Origin: Cupriavidus pauculus
Lineage (GTDB): Bacteria > Pseudomonadota > Gammaproteobacteria > Burkholderiales > Burkholderiaceae
Length of the DNA stretch: 60,136 bases
Assembly: GCF_008801835.1 (NCBI RefSeq)
Contig: NZ_VZOW01000034.1
Span: forward strand, 1-60,136
Direction: 5' to 3'
Part shown: in pieces, positions 8,811 to 18,581 of the stretch
Numbering within the stretch: position 1 is the stretch's first letter
Layout of the letters: each line of letters starts with the position of its first letter
The notes under the pieces: generated by a model
Seen by the model: the letters and a program-made list of their open reading frames with translations, nothing else
Told to the model about the DNA's origin: nothing
Databases searched by the model: none
Translations under genes and position numbers: made by a program

Positions 8811-9030
8811 GCATCCGGCCGGGAGAGCGCGCAGCGACTGCGCCGCCGAAGGGGAACCACCCGAAAACTCTCAGGCACCATGGACCGACCGGATCGGCAT
8901 GCAACATGCACACAATGCATGCCGCACTCTGGAGAGCGACATCCGCCACGGCGTCACGCCTGGTGAGCATGTCCACCGAAGGGGCGCACGAAGCCAAGGC
9001 TTCGTAATCTCTCAGGTATCGAGGACAGAG
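8811..9030 (+). ncRNA. Tandem glycine riboswitch (gcvT motif), two aptamers
   Basis: The first aptamer spans about 8813-8894. P1 pairs ATCCGG (8813-8818) with CCGGAT (8889-8894), and the conserved GGGAGAG, CCGAAGGGG and ACTCTCAGGCACCATGGACCG elements are present. A linker of about 30 bases leads to the second aptamer (about 8927-9030), with GGAGAGC, CACCGAAGGGG and ATCTCTCAGGTA-CGAGGACAGAGG; its P1 pairs CTCTG (8927-8931) with CAGAG (9026-9030). This is the classic glycine sensor that controls the glycine cleavage operon. The terminator begins at the very next base. Confidence 0.95.
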
Positions 9031-9099
9031 GGGTCATCCGCCGCAGCGGATCGTTCGCACTTTTGTGCGGCCGAGCGCTGCGGCGGATGACCCTTTTTT
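9031..9099 (+). terminator. Expression-platform terminator of the glycine riboswitch
   Basis: A perfect 18-bp stem (9031-9048 with 9076-9093) is followed by six T (9094-9099). The 27-base loop holds a smaller hairpin (CGCAC-TTTT-GTGCG, 9056-9069). The lower end of the stem can be extended by G-T and A-T pairs between the T run and the P1 strand of aptamer 2 (CAGAG, 9026-9030), so glycine-stabilised P1 may limit terminator formation. Read-through with glycine (an ON switch) is the usual behaviour of this class and is inferred here. Confidence 0.88.
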
Positions 9100-9128
9100 C
9101 GTTTTCGAAACCGCCCCCGAGGATATCC

Positions 9129-10256
9129 ATGACGCTCCAGGCCACGCCCCTCAATGCCATCCACCGCGCACTCGGCGCCCGCATGGTCGACTTCGGCGGC
9201 TGGGACATGCCGGTGAACTACGGTTCGCAGATCGAGGAACACAACGCCGTACGCGCCGACGCCGGCATGTTCGACGTCTCGCACATGTGCGTGGTCGACC
9301 TGACCGGTGCCAACACCCGCACATTCCTGCGCGGCCTGCTGGCCAACAATGTGGACAAGCTGCAAACGCCGGGCAAGGCGCTGTATTCGTGCATGCTCGA
9401 CGAAAAAGGCGGCGTGATCGACGACCTGATCGTCTACTTCTTCGCCGAAGACCATTTCCGTCTGGTCGTCAACGCCAGCACCGCCATCGGCGACATCGAG
9501 TGGATCCAGTCGCGCAACGTGGCCACCGACGCCCGCGTGACGATCACACCGCGACGCGGTGACGTGGCGCCGGCCAGCGTCGGCAAGCTCGCCATCGTGG
9601 CGGTGCAGGGCCCGAATGCGCGCGCCAAGGTCTACCAGGCTTTCCCTTCCACGCAACCTGCCGACGCCCTGAAGCCGTTCAACGCGCTGGTCGTGCAAGA
9701 CCCCGAAATGGGCGAACTGATGATCGCGCGCACCGGTTACACCGGCGAGGATGGCTTCGAACTGGTGGTGCCCGCGGAGAATGTGGCGGGCATCTGGGAA
9801 AAGCTGTCGGCCGCGGGCGTGCGCCCGGCTGGCCTGGGCGCACGCGACACGCTGCGCCTGGAAGCCGGCATGAACCTGTACGGCCAGGACATGGATATCC
9901 ACACCTCTCCGCTCGACGCCGGGCTGGCGTGGACCGTCGATCTGGCGAGCGAGCGCGATTTCGTCGGCAAATCGGCACTGCTGGCCAGCGGCCAGTGCAA
10001 GACCTTCGCCGGGCTGATCCTGCGCGACAAGGGCGGCGTGCTGCGCGCGCACCAGAAAGTGATCACCGCGGCCGGCCCCGGGGAAATCACCAGCGGCACC
10101 TTCAGCCCGTCGCTGCAGCAATCGATCGCCTTTGCCAGCCTGCCCAAGGACGTTGCGCCCGGCACCGACGTACAAGTAGAAATCCGCGACCGCAAACTGA
10201 CCGCGACTGTGGTTAAACTGCCGTTTGTGCGCAATGGCAAGGCACTCGTGAGCTGA
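9129..10256 (+). CDS. gcvT: Aminomethyltransferase, glycine cleavage T protein
   Basis: GcvT releases ammonia from the aminomethyl group carried on lipoyl-GcvH and passes the one-carbon unit to tetrahydrofolate. The 375-residue sequence has the GCV_T folate-binding domain (VDFGGWDMPVNYGSQIEEHNAVR near the N-terminus, the FDVSHM motif, GVIDDLIVY with the likely catalytic aspartate, the TGYTGEDGFEL signature) and a C-terminal barrel domain (GEITSGTFSPSL). The ATG at 9129 gives the family N-terminus (MTLQATPLNAIHRALGA). It is the first gene after the riboswitch, and gcvH and gcvP follow. The 113 bases between gcvT and gcvH show no terminator. Confidence 0.97.
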   Translation: MTLQATPLNAIHRALGARMVDFGGWDMPVNYGSQIEEHNAVRADAGMFDVSHMCVVDLTGANTRTFLRGLLANNVDKLQTPGKALYSCMLDEKGGVIDDLIVYFFAEDHFRLVVNASTAIGDIEWIQSRNVATDARVTITPRRGDVAPASVGKLAIVAVQGPNARAKVYQAFPSTQPADALKPFNALVVQDPEMGELMIARTGYTGEDGFELVVPAENVAGIWEKLSAAGVRPAGLGARDTLRLEAGMNLYGQDMDIHTSPLDAGLAWTVDLASERDFVGKSALLASGQCKTFAGLILRDKGGVLRAHQKVITAAGPGEITSGTFSPSLQQSIAFASLPKDVAPGTDVQVEIRDRKLTATVVKLPFVRNGKALVS

Positions 10257-10369
10257 GGCATCGGCCCCGCTTCACATCCAACGGTCGCCCTTTCACCCGC
10301 GCTGCGCGAGCCCTTTGGCAGCGGCCGGGTGCCGGAAACAAGAATCACACTGCATTGACGGAGAACCTC

Positions 10370-10750
10370 ATGAATTTCCCCGCTGACCTGAAATACACCG
10401 AGTCGCACGAATGGGTGCGCGTTGAAGCCGACGGCACGCTGACCATCGGCATTACCGATCACGCGCAGGATGCGCTGGGCGACATCGTCTTCCTGGAACT
10501 GCCCGAGGTAGGCAAGTCGGTGGGCGCCGGCGACGCACTGGCCGTGGTCGAGTCCGTCAAGGCGGCCTCCGACATCTATGCCCCGGTGGCCGGCGAAGTC
10601 ATCGCCACCAACGACGCCGCGTCGGCCTCGCCCGAATCGGTCAATGCCAACGCCTTCGACGCATGGCTGTTCAAGCTCAAGCCGGCCAACGCCGACGACG
10701 TGAACGGCCTGATGAACGTCGACGCCTACAAGGCCAGCGTCGGCGCCTGA
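10370..10750 (+). CDS. gcvH: Glycine cleavage H protein (lipoyl carrier)
   Basis: This 126-residue lipoyl-domain protein shuttles the methylamine group between GcvP, GcvT and lipoamide dehydrogenase. The lipoylated lysine is Lys64 in VVESVKAASDIYAPV. The N-terminal LKYTESHEWVRVE and the LGDIVFLELPEVG strand are diagnostic. The ATG at 10370 follows GGAG; a frame starting five codons upstream lacks a ribosome site. It lies in the gcvTHP operon. A dedicated lipoamide dehydrogenase (L protein) is not encoded here and is presumably shared with 2-oxoacid dehydrogenases. Confidence 0.97.
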   Translation: MNFPADLKYTESHEWVRVEADGTLTIGITDHAQDALGDIVFLELPEVGKSVGAGDALAVVESVKAASDIYAPVAGEVIATNDAASASPESVNANAFDAWLFKLKPANADDVNGLMNVDAYKASVGA

Positions 10751-10825
10751 CGCCCCGACGGTTTGATGCCCCGCGCGGCGGTCCGGCCGACCACCGGCCG
10801 CCGCGCCCCCCACGAGATTCTTGCC

Positions 10826-13750
10826 ATGAACGCCCCGCTTCCCATGAACGCTGCCGCACAAGGTGCACGGCCCACGCTGGCCGAACTGGAGGCGCGCGAC
10901 GCCTTCGCTTCCCGTCATATCGGCCCGGACGCCGCCGAACAGCAACACATGCTCAAGGTGCTTGGCTACGACAGCCGCGAGGCGCTGATCGACGCCGTGG
11001 TGCCCGCCGCCATCCGCCGCCGCGACGGCATGTCGCTCGGCGAATTCACCGCCCCGCTGACCGAGGAAGCCGCGCTGGCCAAGCTGCGCGGCCTGGCCGG
11101 CAAGAATCGCGTGCTCAAGAGCTTTATCGGCCAGGGCTACTACAACACGATCACGCCGGGCGTGGTGCTGCGCAACATCTTCGAGAATCCCGCCTGGTAC
11201 ACCGCGTACACGCCGTACCAGCCTGAAATCTCGCAGGGCCGCCTGGAAGCGATGCTGAACTTCCAGCAGATGATCACGGACCTGACCGGCCTCGATATCG
11301 CCAACGCCTCGATGCTGGACGAAGGCACCGCGGCCGCGGAAGCCATGACGCTGCTGCAGCGCGTGAACAAGCATGCGTCGAACACGTTCTACGTGGCGGA
11401 CGACGTGCTGCCGCAGACGCTGGAAGTGATCCGCACACGCGCGCTGCCGCTGGGCATCGAGGTCAAGGTTGGCGCCGCCGTGGACGCCGCACAGGCCAAC
11501 GCGTTCGGGGTGCTGCTGCAATACCCGGGCGTCAACGGCGACGTGGCCGACTATCGCGCGATTGCCGACGCCGTGCACGCCGCGGGCGGCCTGGTGGTGG
11601 CAGCCGCGGACCTGCTGGCGCTCACGCTGATCGCCGCGCCCGGCGAATGGGGTGCGGACGTCGCCGTCGGCAACTCGCAGCGCTTTGGCGTGCCGCTCGG
11701 CTTCGGCGGTCCGCATGCGGGTTACATGGCCGTGAAGGACGATTTCAAGCGATCGATGCCGGGCCGTCTGGTGGGCGTGACGATCGACGCGCAAGGCAAC
11801 AAGGCGTATCGCCTGGCGCTGCAGACGCGCGAGCAGCATATCCGCCGCGAGAAGGCCACGTCGAACATCTGCACGGCGCAGGTCCTGCTGGCCGTGATGG
11901 CGTCGATGTACGCGGTCTACCATGGCCCGCAGGGCCTCAAGCGCATTGCGCAGCGCGTGCATCGCCTGACCGCCACGCTGGCGGCCGGCCTGAAGACGCT
12001 GGGCTACGCCCCGCTGAACGACACCTACTTCGACACGCTGACGCTGGAGACCGGCTTCAACACCGAAGCGTTCCACGCGGCCGCCACGGCGCGCGGCATC
12101 AACCTGCGCCACGCGGGTGCCACGCGCATCGGCATCTCGCTAGATGAAACCGCATCGCGCGACGACGTCATCGCGTTGTGGGAAATCTTCGCGCACGGCA
12201 AGCCCACGCCCGACTTCGACAAGACCGAGGCCTCGGTCGCCGATGGCTTCCCGGCCGCGCTGGCGCGCCAGAGCGCATACCTGACGCACCCGGTGTTCAA
12301 CACGCATCATGCCGAGCACGAGATGCTGCGCTATCTGCGCTCCCTGGCCGACAAGGACCTGGCGCTGGACCGCACGATGATTCCGCTGGGTTCCTGCACG
12401 ATGAAGCTCAACGCCACCAGCGAGATGATTCCGGTGACGTGGCCCGAGTTCAGCAACATCCATCCGTTCGCGCCGCTGGACCAGACCGTCGGCTATCGCG
12501 AAATGATCGACCAGTTGGAAGCCATGCTGTGCGCCGCCACCGGCTATGCCGCGGTGAGCCTGCAGCCCAACGCCGGCTCGCAGGGCGAATACGCCGGCCT
12601 GCTGATCATCCATGCGTATCACGCCAGCCGCGGCGAAAGCCATCGCGACATCTGCCTGATTCCGTCGTCGGCCCACGGCACCAATCCGGCGTCGGCGCAG
12701 ATGGCCGGCATGAAGGTGGTGGTGGTGGCGTGCGACGAGAACGGTAACGTCGATCTCGAAGACCTCGCCCGCAAGGCCGAGCAGCACAGCAAGAACCTCG
12801 CCGCGATCATGATCACGTACCCGTCCACGCATGGCGTGTTCGAACAGGGCGTGCAGCAGATCTGCGACATCGTGCACAGGCACGGCGGCCAGGTCTATGT
12901 CGACGGCGCAAACATGAACGCGATGGTCGGCGTGGCCGCGCCGGGACAATTCGGCGGCGACGTCTCGCACCTGAACCTGCACAAGACGTTCTGCATTCCG
13001 CACGGCGGCGGCGGTCCGGGTGTCGGTCCGGTGGCGGTCGGCGCGCATCTGGCCGATTTCCTGCCGAACCAGGACAGCGTCGGCTATCGTCGCGACGACA
13101 ACGGCATTGGCGGCGTATCGGCCGCGCCGTTCGGCTCGGCCAGCATCCTGCCGATCTCCTGGATGTACATCGCGATGATGGGCTCGGCTGGTCTGACCGC
13201 CGCCACGGAGAACGCGATCCTGGCCGCCAACTACGTCGCGCGGCGCCTGTCGCCGCACTACCCGGTGCTCTACACGGGCCAGCACGGGCTCGTCGCACAT
13301 GAGTGCATCCTGGACCTGCGCCCGCTGCAGAAGTCGACCGGCATCAGCAACGAAGACGTGGCCAAGCGCCTGATGGACTACGGATTCCACGCCCCGACCA
13401 TGAGCTTCCCGGTGCCGGGCACGCTGATGATCGAGCCGACCGAGAGCGAATCGTTGTACGAACTCGACCGCTTCATCGACGCCATGATCGCCATCCGCGG
13501 CGAAATCGCGCGGGTGGAAGACGGCAGCTTCGATCGCGACGACAATCCGCTCAAGCACGCGCCCCACACAGCGGCCGTGGTGGTGGCCGACAACTGGGAT
13601 CGCAAGTACACGCGCGAGGAAGCCGCTTACCCGCTAGCCTCGCTGCGCACGCAGAAGTACTGGCCGCCGGTGGGCCGTGCCGACAACGTCTACGGTGACC
13701 GCAATCTGTTCTGCTCCTGCGTGCCGATGAGCGAGTACGCCGACGCGTGA
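10826..13750 (+). CDS. gcvP: Glycine decarboxylase P protein (single-chain)
   Basis: GcvP is the PLP enzyme that decarboxylates glycine and loads the aminomethyl group onto GcvH. At 974 residues it is the fused (P1+P2) form usual in proteobacteria. It shows FASRHIGPD at the N-terminus, FIGQGYYNTITPGV, the mid-protein LGSCTMKLNA signature of the second half, and the PLP-lysine motif HLNLHKTFCIPHGGGGPG. I chose the ATG at 10826 (MNAPLPMNAA); a second ATG six codons later is equally possible. It is the last of the three gcv genes; two hairpins follow before the DUF421 gene. Confidence 0.97.
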   Translation: MNAPLPMNAAAQGARPTLAELEARDAFASRHIGPDAAEQQHMLKVLGYDSREALIDAVVPAAIRRRDGMSLGEFTAPLTEEAALAKLRGLAGKNRVLKSFIGQGYYNTITPGVVLRNIFENPAWYTAYTPYQPEISQGRLEAMLNFQQMITDLTGLDIANASMLDEGTAAAEAMTLLQRVNKHASNTFYVADDVLPQTLEVIRTRALPLGIEVKVGAAVDAAQANAFGVLLQYPGVNGDVADYRAIADAVHAAGGLVVAAADLLALTLIAAPGEWGADVAVGNSQRFGVPLGFGGPHAGYMAVKDDFKRSMPGRLVGVTIDAQGNKAYRLALQTREQHIRREKATSNICTAQVLLAVMASMYAVYHGPQGLKRIAQRVHRLTATLAAGLKTLGYAPLNDTYFDTLTLETGFNTEAFHAAATARGINLRHAGATRIGISLDETASRDDVIALWEIFAHGKPTPDFDKTEASVADGFPAALARQSAYLTHPVFNTHHAEHEMLRYLRSLADKDLALDRTMIPLGSCTMKLNATSEMIPVTWPEFSNIHPFAPLDQTVGYREMIDQLEAMLCAATGYAAVSLQPNAGSQGEYAGLLIIHAYHASRGESHRDICLIPSSAHGTNPASAQMAGMKVVVVACDENGNVDLEDLARKAEQHSKNLAAIMITYPSTHGVFEQGVQQICDIVHRHGGQVYVDGANMNAMVGVAAPGQFGGDVSHLNLHKTFCIPHGGGGPGVGPVAVGAHLADFLPNQDSVGYRRDDNGIGGVSAAPFGSASILPISWMYIAMMGSAGLTAATENAILAANYVARRLSPHYPVLYTGQHGLVAHECILDLRPLQKSTGISNEDVAKRLMDYGFHAPTMSFPVPGTLMIEPTESESLYELDRFIDAMIAIRGEIARVEDGSFDRDDNPLKHAPHTAAVVVADNWDRKYTREEAAYPLASLRTQKYWPPVGRADNVYGDRNLFCSCVPMSEYADA

Positions 13751-13766
13751 GGCCGCGGCTGCGTCA

Positions 13767-13795
13767 GGCGACGTCCTATACACGCGGACGTCGCC
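13767..13795 (+). other. Hairpin after gcvP (perfect 10-bp inverted repeat)
   Basis: GGCGACGTCC (13767-13776) and GGACGTCGCC (13786-13795) flank a 9-base loop. No T run follows, so it is more likely an mRNA-stabilising or processing hairpin at the end of the gcv message than an intrinsic terminator. Confidence 0.55.
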
Positions 13796-13806
13796 GACGG
13801 GCTATG

Positions 13807-13845
13807 CTCAAGTTGCGGCCGCCGGCGTGCGGCGCGCCGCTTGAG
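13807..13845 (+). other. Second hairpin, directly before the DUF421 ribosome site
   Basis: CTCAAG (13807-13812) pairs with CTTGAG (13840-13845), with further GC pairing inside. The right arm stops two bases before the GGAGG ribosome site of the next gene, so the structure could mark a processing or new initiation point for the DUF421-sdaA message. Confidence 0.4.
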
Positions 13846-13859
13846 CGGAGGTCTCTTTC

Positions 13860-14408
13860 ATGTGGAATCTGAGTGCTCCCTGGTGGGAGTTCGTGCTACG
13901 CGGCCTGATTGTCTACGCGTCGATCCTGGTCTTGATGCGGGTGTCCGGCAAGCGGCAGATCGGGCAGTTGACGCCGTTCGATCTGGTTTTGCTGCTGATC
14001 ATTTCGAACGCCGTGCAGAACGCGATGAACGCCGGCGACAACTCGGTGCTGGCCGGACTGATCCTGGCCGCCACGCTGTTCCTGGCCGACACCGCGCTCG
14101 GGTATGTGACCTGGCGTAGTCGGCGCATCGAGTCGATCGTGGCCGGACGGCCGCAGATCGTGATCCATCAGGGGCAGGTGCTTGACGACGTGATGCGTCG
14201 GGAGCGGATCAGTGCGCCGGAACTGCACAAGGCGCTGCGCCGCAACGGCTGCACGCGCGTCGACGAAGTGCATTTCGCCATCCTTGAGACCGACGGCACG
14301 ATCAGCGTCAAGATGAAAGAAGGCTCGCGCAACGCGTCGGACCATCCGGCCCCGGGCGAATTGTGGCGACAGCCAGACAAGTTCGATATCGACAACACGC
14401 CGGTCTAG
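13860..14408 (+). CDS. DUF421 (YetF/YkjA-type) inner-membrane protein
   Basis: The 182-residue protein has a hydrophobic N-terminal half with about three membrane helices (residues about 11-27, 42-56, 65-84), the family signature RVSGKRQIGQLTPFDLV and the ISNAVQNAM segment. A soluble C-terminal domain follows (IVAGRPQIVIHQGQVL ... VHFAILETDGTISV). This matches the DUF421/YetF family, whose biochemical role is not established. GGAGG lies eight bases before the ATG. It sits between the glycine cleavage genes and sdaA in the same orientation, so it may share their transcript, but nothing in the protein ties it to amino-acid metabolism. Confidence 0.88.
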   Translation: MWNLSAPWWEFVLRGLIVYASILVLMRVSGKRQIGQLTPFDLVLLLIISNAVQNAMNAGDNSVLAGLILAATLFLADTALGYVTWRSRRIESIVAGRPQIVIHQGQVLDDVMRRERISAPELHKALRRNGCTRVDEVHFAILETDGTISVKMKEGSRNASDHPAPGELWRQPDKFDIDNTPV

Positions 14409-14424
14409 CGCGCTCGAGCGCGCT
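14407..14424. repeat. Perfect 18-bp palindrome at the DUF421 stop
   Basis: AGCGCGCTC-GAGCGCGCT is fully self-complementary and overlaps the last two bases of the DUF421 stop codon, 30 bases before the sdaA start. It may be chance in GC-rich DNA, a protein-binding dyad or an RNA fold. Confidence 0.5.
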
Positions 14425-14453
14425 CAGGCACCGGCATATTCCTGGAGTGCGTC

Positions 14454-15830
<1,377 letters not shown>

Positions 15831-15897
15831 CGCGGTTGCCGTCGCACGCCGGCGACGTATGATGGAAGCACTTCGGTTTGCCAATAAAAATACTGCC

Positions 15898-16644
15898 ATG
15901 CAGACCTTCCATCAGCTTTTCGACGAAACGTCGTCCACCTTCACCTATCTGCTGATCGACGCAGACACGCGCGGCGCGATCCTGATCGATCCGGTCGACT
16001 GCCAGTGCGCGCGCGACCTCGATGTTCTGAACCAGACGGGCGCACGGCTTGCGTGGGTGGTGGAAACGCATGCGCACGCCGATCACATCACGTCTGCCGG
16101 CCACCTTGCCCAACTGACCGGCGCGCGCACCGCGGCGCCCTCGGGCTGCGACATCAAGCCCGCGCTGAAGCAGCTGATAGACGGCGACACGCTCGCCTTC
16201 GGCAACCAGGTGCTGCGCGCGATCCATACACCGGGCCATACCGCGGGCAGCATGAGCTACCTGTGGGAGGAAGCGACGCCGGACGGCGTGGTGCGCCGCA
16301 TCTTCACCGGCGATGCGCTGCTGATCGACGGCTGCGGACGGACCGATTTCCAGTCGGGCGATGCCGGCACGCTGTTCGACAGCCTGACGCAGAAGCTGTT
16401 TCGCCTCCCCGATGACACGCGCGTCTATCCCGCGCATGACTACAAGGGCCGCACCGAATCGACCATCGGCCGCGAGCGCGCTACCAACAGCCGCGTGGCC
16501 GGGCGCACGCGCGACGAATTCGTCGCGATGATGCGCAATCTCAATTTGCCGCGCCCGAAGCTGATTGATATCGCGGTGCCGGCCAACCAGCAGCTCGGGC
16601 TCGTTCCCGGCCGCGACGGCGCCACCGTGCCACACGGCGCCTGA
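15898..16644 (+). CDS. ETHE1-like persulfide dioxygenase (metallo-beta-lactamase fold)
   Basis: The 248-residue protein has the MBL-fold metal motif HAHADH (ETHAHADHITSAGHL), a later HTPGHTAGSMSY, the GDALLIDGCGRTDFQ segment and YPAHDYKGRTESTIGRE, all diagnostic of ETHE1/BLH-type persulfide dioxygenases. These oxidise glutathione persulfide to sulfite with a mononuclear iron. I chose the ATG at 15898 (MQTFHQLFDE), where the family homology begins. It follows sdaA by about 70 bases on the same strand and may be co-transcribed. A 10-bp GC-rich hairpin at 16658-16684 follows the gene and could be a weak terminator. A TauE/SafE permease for sulfite-like anions lies far away near 55 kb. Confidence 0.9.
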   Translation: MQTFHQLFDETSSTFTYLLIDADTRGAILIDPVDCQCARDLDVLNQTGARLAWVVETHAHADHITSAGHLAQLTGARTAAPSGCDIKPALKQLIDGDTLAFGNQVLRAIHTPGHTAGSMSYLWEEATPDGVVRRIFTGDALLIDGCGRTDFQSGDAGTLFDSLTQKLFRLPDDTRVYPAHDYKGRTESTIGRERATNSRVAGRTRDEFVAMMRNLNLPRPKLIDIAVPANQQLGLVPGRDGATVPHGA

Positions 16645-16657
16645 AGCGGCGTCCCGA

Positions 16658-16684
16658 CGCTGCGTCGCGTCGGCCGACGCAGCG
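16658..16684 (+). terminator. GC-rich hairpin after the persulfide dioxygenase gene (weak terminator)
   Basis: CGCTGCGTCG (16658-16667) and CGACGCAGCG (16675-16684) form a perfect 10-bp stem with a 7-base loop. Only a short, broken T stretch follows (CATTTCT), so termination is uncertain. Confidence 0.4.
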
Positions 16685-16724
16685 CAAGCGGCATTTCTGT
16701 AAGACCGCCCACGAACTTATTCAA

Positions 16725-16753
16725 TTGACTTCGTTTTCTCCGCTGCAATACTG
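16725..16753 (+). promoter_or_regulatory. Possible promoter of the glycine-zipper gene
   Basis: TTGACT (16725-16730) is followed after 17 bases by ATACTG, or after 18 by TACTGT. The -35 is good and the -10 poor. It lies in an AT-richer patch 44-72 bases before the ATG. Confidence 0.35.
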
Positions 16754-16796
16754 TTCTGCGCAAAAACGCCGGCCCTCGCCCGGCAGGAGAACGAAG

Positions 16797-17279
16797 ATGA
16801 CAATCCGTAAGCACTGGTATCTGGCACTGACAAGCGCTGTCATGGCAGCCGCCACGGCGCACGCGCAAACCATGCCGGCAAAGCCAGTCGCCTATCCCGC
16901 AAAAGGCCAGTCGGCCCAGCAGCAGGCCAGCGACGACGGCGCCTGCTACAGCTGGTCGAAACAGCAGACGGGCATCGACCCGGCCATGCTTGCGCAGGCC
17001 CCGCCGCCGGCCCAGGCCCATGGCGGCCAACGGGTGCGTGGTGCAGCGGGGGGTGCCGCGATGGGGGCGGTCGCCGGTGCCATCGGCGGCGATGCGGGCA
17101 AGGGCGCGGCCATTGGCGCCGCGACAGGCACCGTGGCAGGCGGCATGGCGCATCGGCAGGAACGCCGGCAAGCGGCGGCCGTCAACACGCAGGCCGAGGC
17201 CGGCAAGGATCAGGCGATGGGAACCTATTGGCAGGCGTGGAAAGCCTGCATGTCGGGCAAGGGATATTCGGTGCAGTGA
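16797..17279 (+). CDS. Exported glycine-zipper protein (YMGG-like)
   Basis: The 160-residue protein starts with a Sec-type signal peptide (RKHWYLALTSAVMAAATAHAQT, cleavage near AHA-Q). A short Gln/Ala-rich region contains DDGACYSWSKQQTG, and a glycine-zipper stretch follows (GAAGGAAMGAVAGAIGGDAGKGAAIGAATGTVAGGM). The C-terminus has a second Cys in WQAWKACMSGKGYSVQ, so the two cysteines may form a disulfide around the membrane-inserting zipper. The ATG at 16797 is preceded by AGGAG. Homologues are envelope proteins of unknown role in many betaproteobacteria. It is monocistronic and convergent with the ybdK-like gene. Confidence 0.82.
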   Translation: MTIRKHWYLALTSAVMAAATAHAQTMPAKPVAYPAKGQSAQQQASDDGACYSWSKQQTGIDPAMLAQAPPPAQAHGGQRVRGAAGGAAMGAVAGAIGGDAGKGAAIGAATGTVAGGMAHRQERRQAAAVNTQAEAGKDQAMGTYWQAWKACMSGKGYSVQ

Positions 17280-17334
17280 CGCGCCCCGGGGCGGGCGACA
17301 GCGCGCTGCACGACTGCTGGCGCGCCCTTCTGCG

Positions 17335-17440
17335 CCGATGCACCGATGCCGCCTATTTCACTGAGACACCTATCTCACTGAGACGCCGATGTCATTGATG
17401 TCTGCCGATGCCACCGGGGCACCGATGTCACCGATGTCGC
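17335..17440. repeat. Short degenerate repeats between convergent genes
   Basis: Two exact copies of TCACTGAGAC (17358-17367 and 17375-17384, period 17) lie among several copies of CCGATG or CGATGTCA, all between the stops of two convergent genes. No known repeat family was recognised. Confidence 0.5.
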
Positions 17441-17465
17441 GGGTCCTGAGCGCGTCAGTGTCGTT

Positions 17466-18581
17466 TCAAGCTTCCCACTGTTCGCAGGTGCGTCGCACGG
17501 TATCGCGCAGGCTGTGCGCTTCCCCGTTGACCGTACGCACCCAGTGCGCATCATTGTCACGGCTGGCAGCCTGGGCGCGGATGTTGGCCAGCGCCTGGAG
17601 CGAGCCAAGCGCTTCGGCGTGCGGCTCCAACGCATCGCAGATCGACAGGATGTGGTCGGCAATCGGCATGCGCGTCAGCTCGTTCGGATGCACATATTCC
17701 CCTTCCAGACCGAAGCGGCATGCCTGAAAGCGGTTGAACGTGTACACCAGGTAGTCGTCTTCCTGCGGCATGAATGGACGCGACAGCAGCAGGTAGCGCG
17801 CCAACGCCTGAATATAGGCGGCGATGTCGCACGCGCGCTGGACCGTCAGCGGCGTGTCCATGACGCGGACTTCGATCGTGCCGAACTCGGGCTTGGGACG
17901 GATATCCCAGTAGAAGTCCTTCATGCTTTCGATCACGCCGGTGGCGTGCATCTTGTCGAAATAGGCCTTGAAGGCATCCCACGTCAGCACGTGCGGGGCG
18001 CGACCGCTCATCGGAAACGCCGCCACCGAGTTCAGCCGCGCAGACGCAAATCCGGTATCGACGCCCTGCACATACGGCGACGACGCCGCCAGCGCAATGA
18101 AATGCGGAACATAGCGGCCGATCGCGTGCAGCAGGAACAGCGACTCGTCCGAACTGGGGCAGCCGATGTGCACGTGCTGGCCAAATACCGTGAACTGCTT
18201 GGCGAGGTAGCCGTACAGTTCCGAGATGTACTGATAGCGAGGCGAGTCCGAAATGGTGCGATCCGACCAGACCTGGAACGGGTGCGTGCCGCCGCCGCAG
18301 ATACCGAGATTGAGCCCACGCGACGCATTGAGCATCAGGTCCCGCATCACGGTCAGCTCTTCCAGCGCTTGCGCGTAATCGCGACAAATGCCGGTGCTGA
18401 TCTCGATCATCGACGGACTGATTTCAGGCTTGATGTCGCCGGCGTGCTGCGCGCCCTTGAGTGCACGCAGCAGATCGGGCGCAAACGGCGCGAGATCGTA
18501 ATCGTGCCGGTTGACGAGCTGCAGCTCCAGCTCCACGCCGAATGTCAGCGCTTCGGAATGCTTGAACGGTTCGAGCGACAT
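17466..18581 (-). CDS. ybdK: YbdK-type carboxylate-amine ligase (GCS2 family)
   Basis: The 371-residue protein matches the ATP-dependent carboxylate-amine ligase / weak glutamate-cysteine ligase family (YbdK). Features include FGVELELQLV near the N-terminus, PSMIEISTGIC, GGGTHPFQVW, FGQHVHIGCPS, the RPKPEFGTIEVRVMDTPLT active-site region and a C-terminal helical part. It could join glutamate to an amine such as cysteine, but its natural substrate is not established. Its ATG shares one base with the TGA of the upstream antiporter (TGATG), so translation is coupled and the two proteins are probably made together. Confidence 0.9.
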   Translation of the reverse strand: MSLEPFKHSEALTFGVELELQLVNRHDYDLAPFAPDLLRALKGAQHAGDIKPEISPSMIEISTGICRDYAQALEELTVMRDLMLNASRGLNLGICGGGTHPFQVWSDRTISDSPRYQYISELYGYLAKQFTVFGQHVHIGCPSSDESLFLLHAIGRYVPHFIALAASSPYVQGVDTGFASARLNSVAAFPMSGRAPHVLTWDAFKAYFDKMHATGVIESMKDFYWDIRPKPEFGTIEVRVMDTPLTVQRACDIAAYIQALARYLLLSRPFMPQEDDYLVYTFNRFQACRFGLEGEYVHPNELTRMPIADHILSICDALEPHAEALGSLQALANIRAQAASRDNDAHWVRTVNGEAHSLRDTVRRTCEQWEA

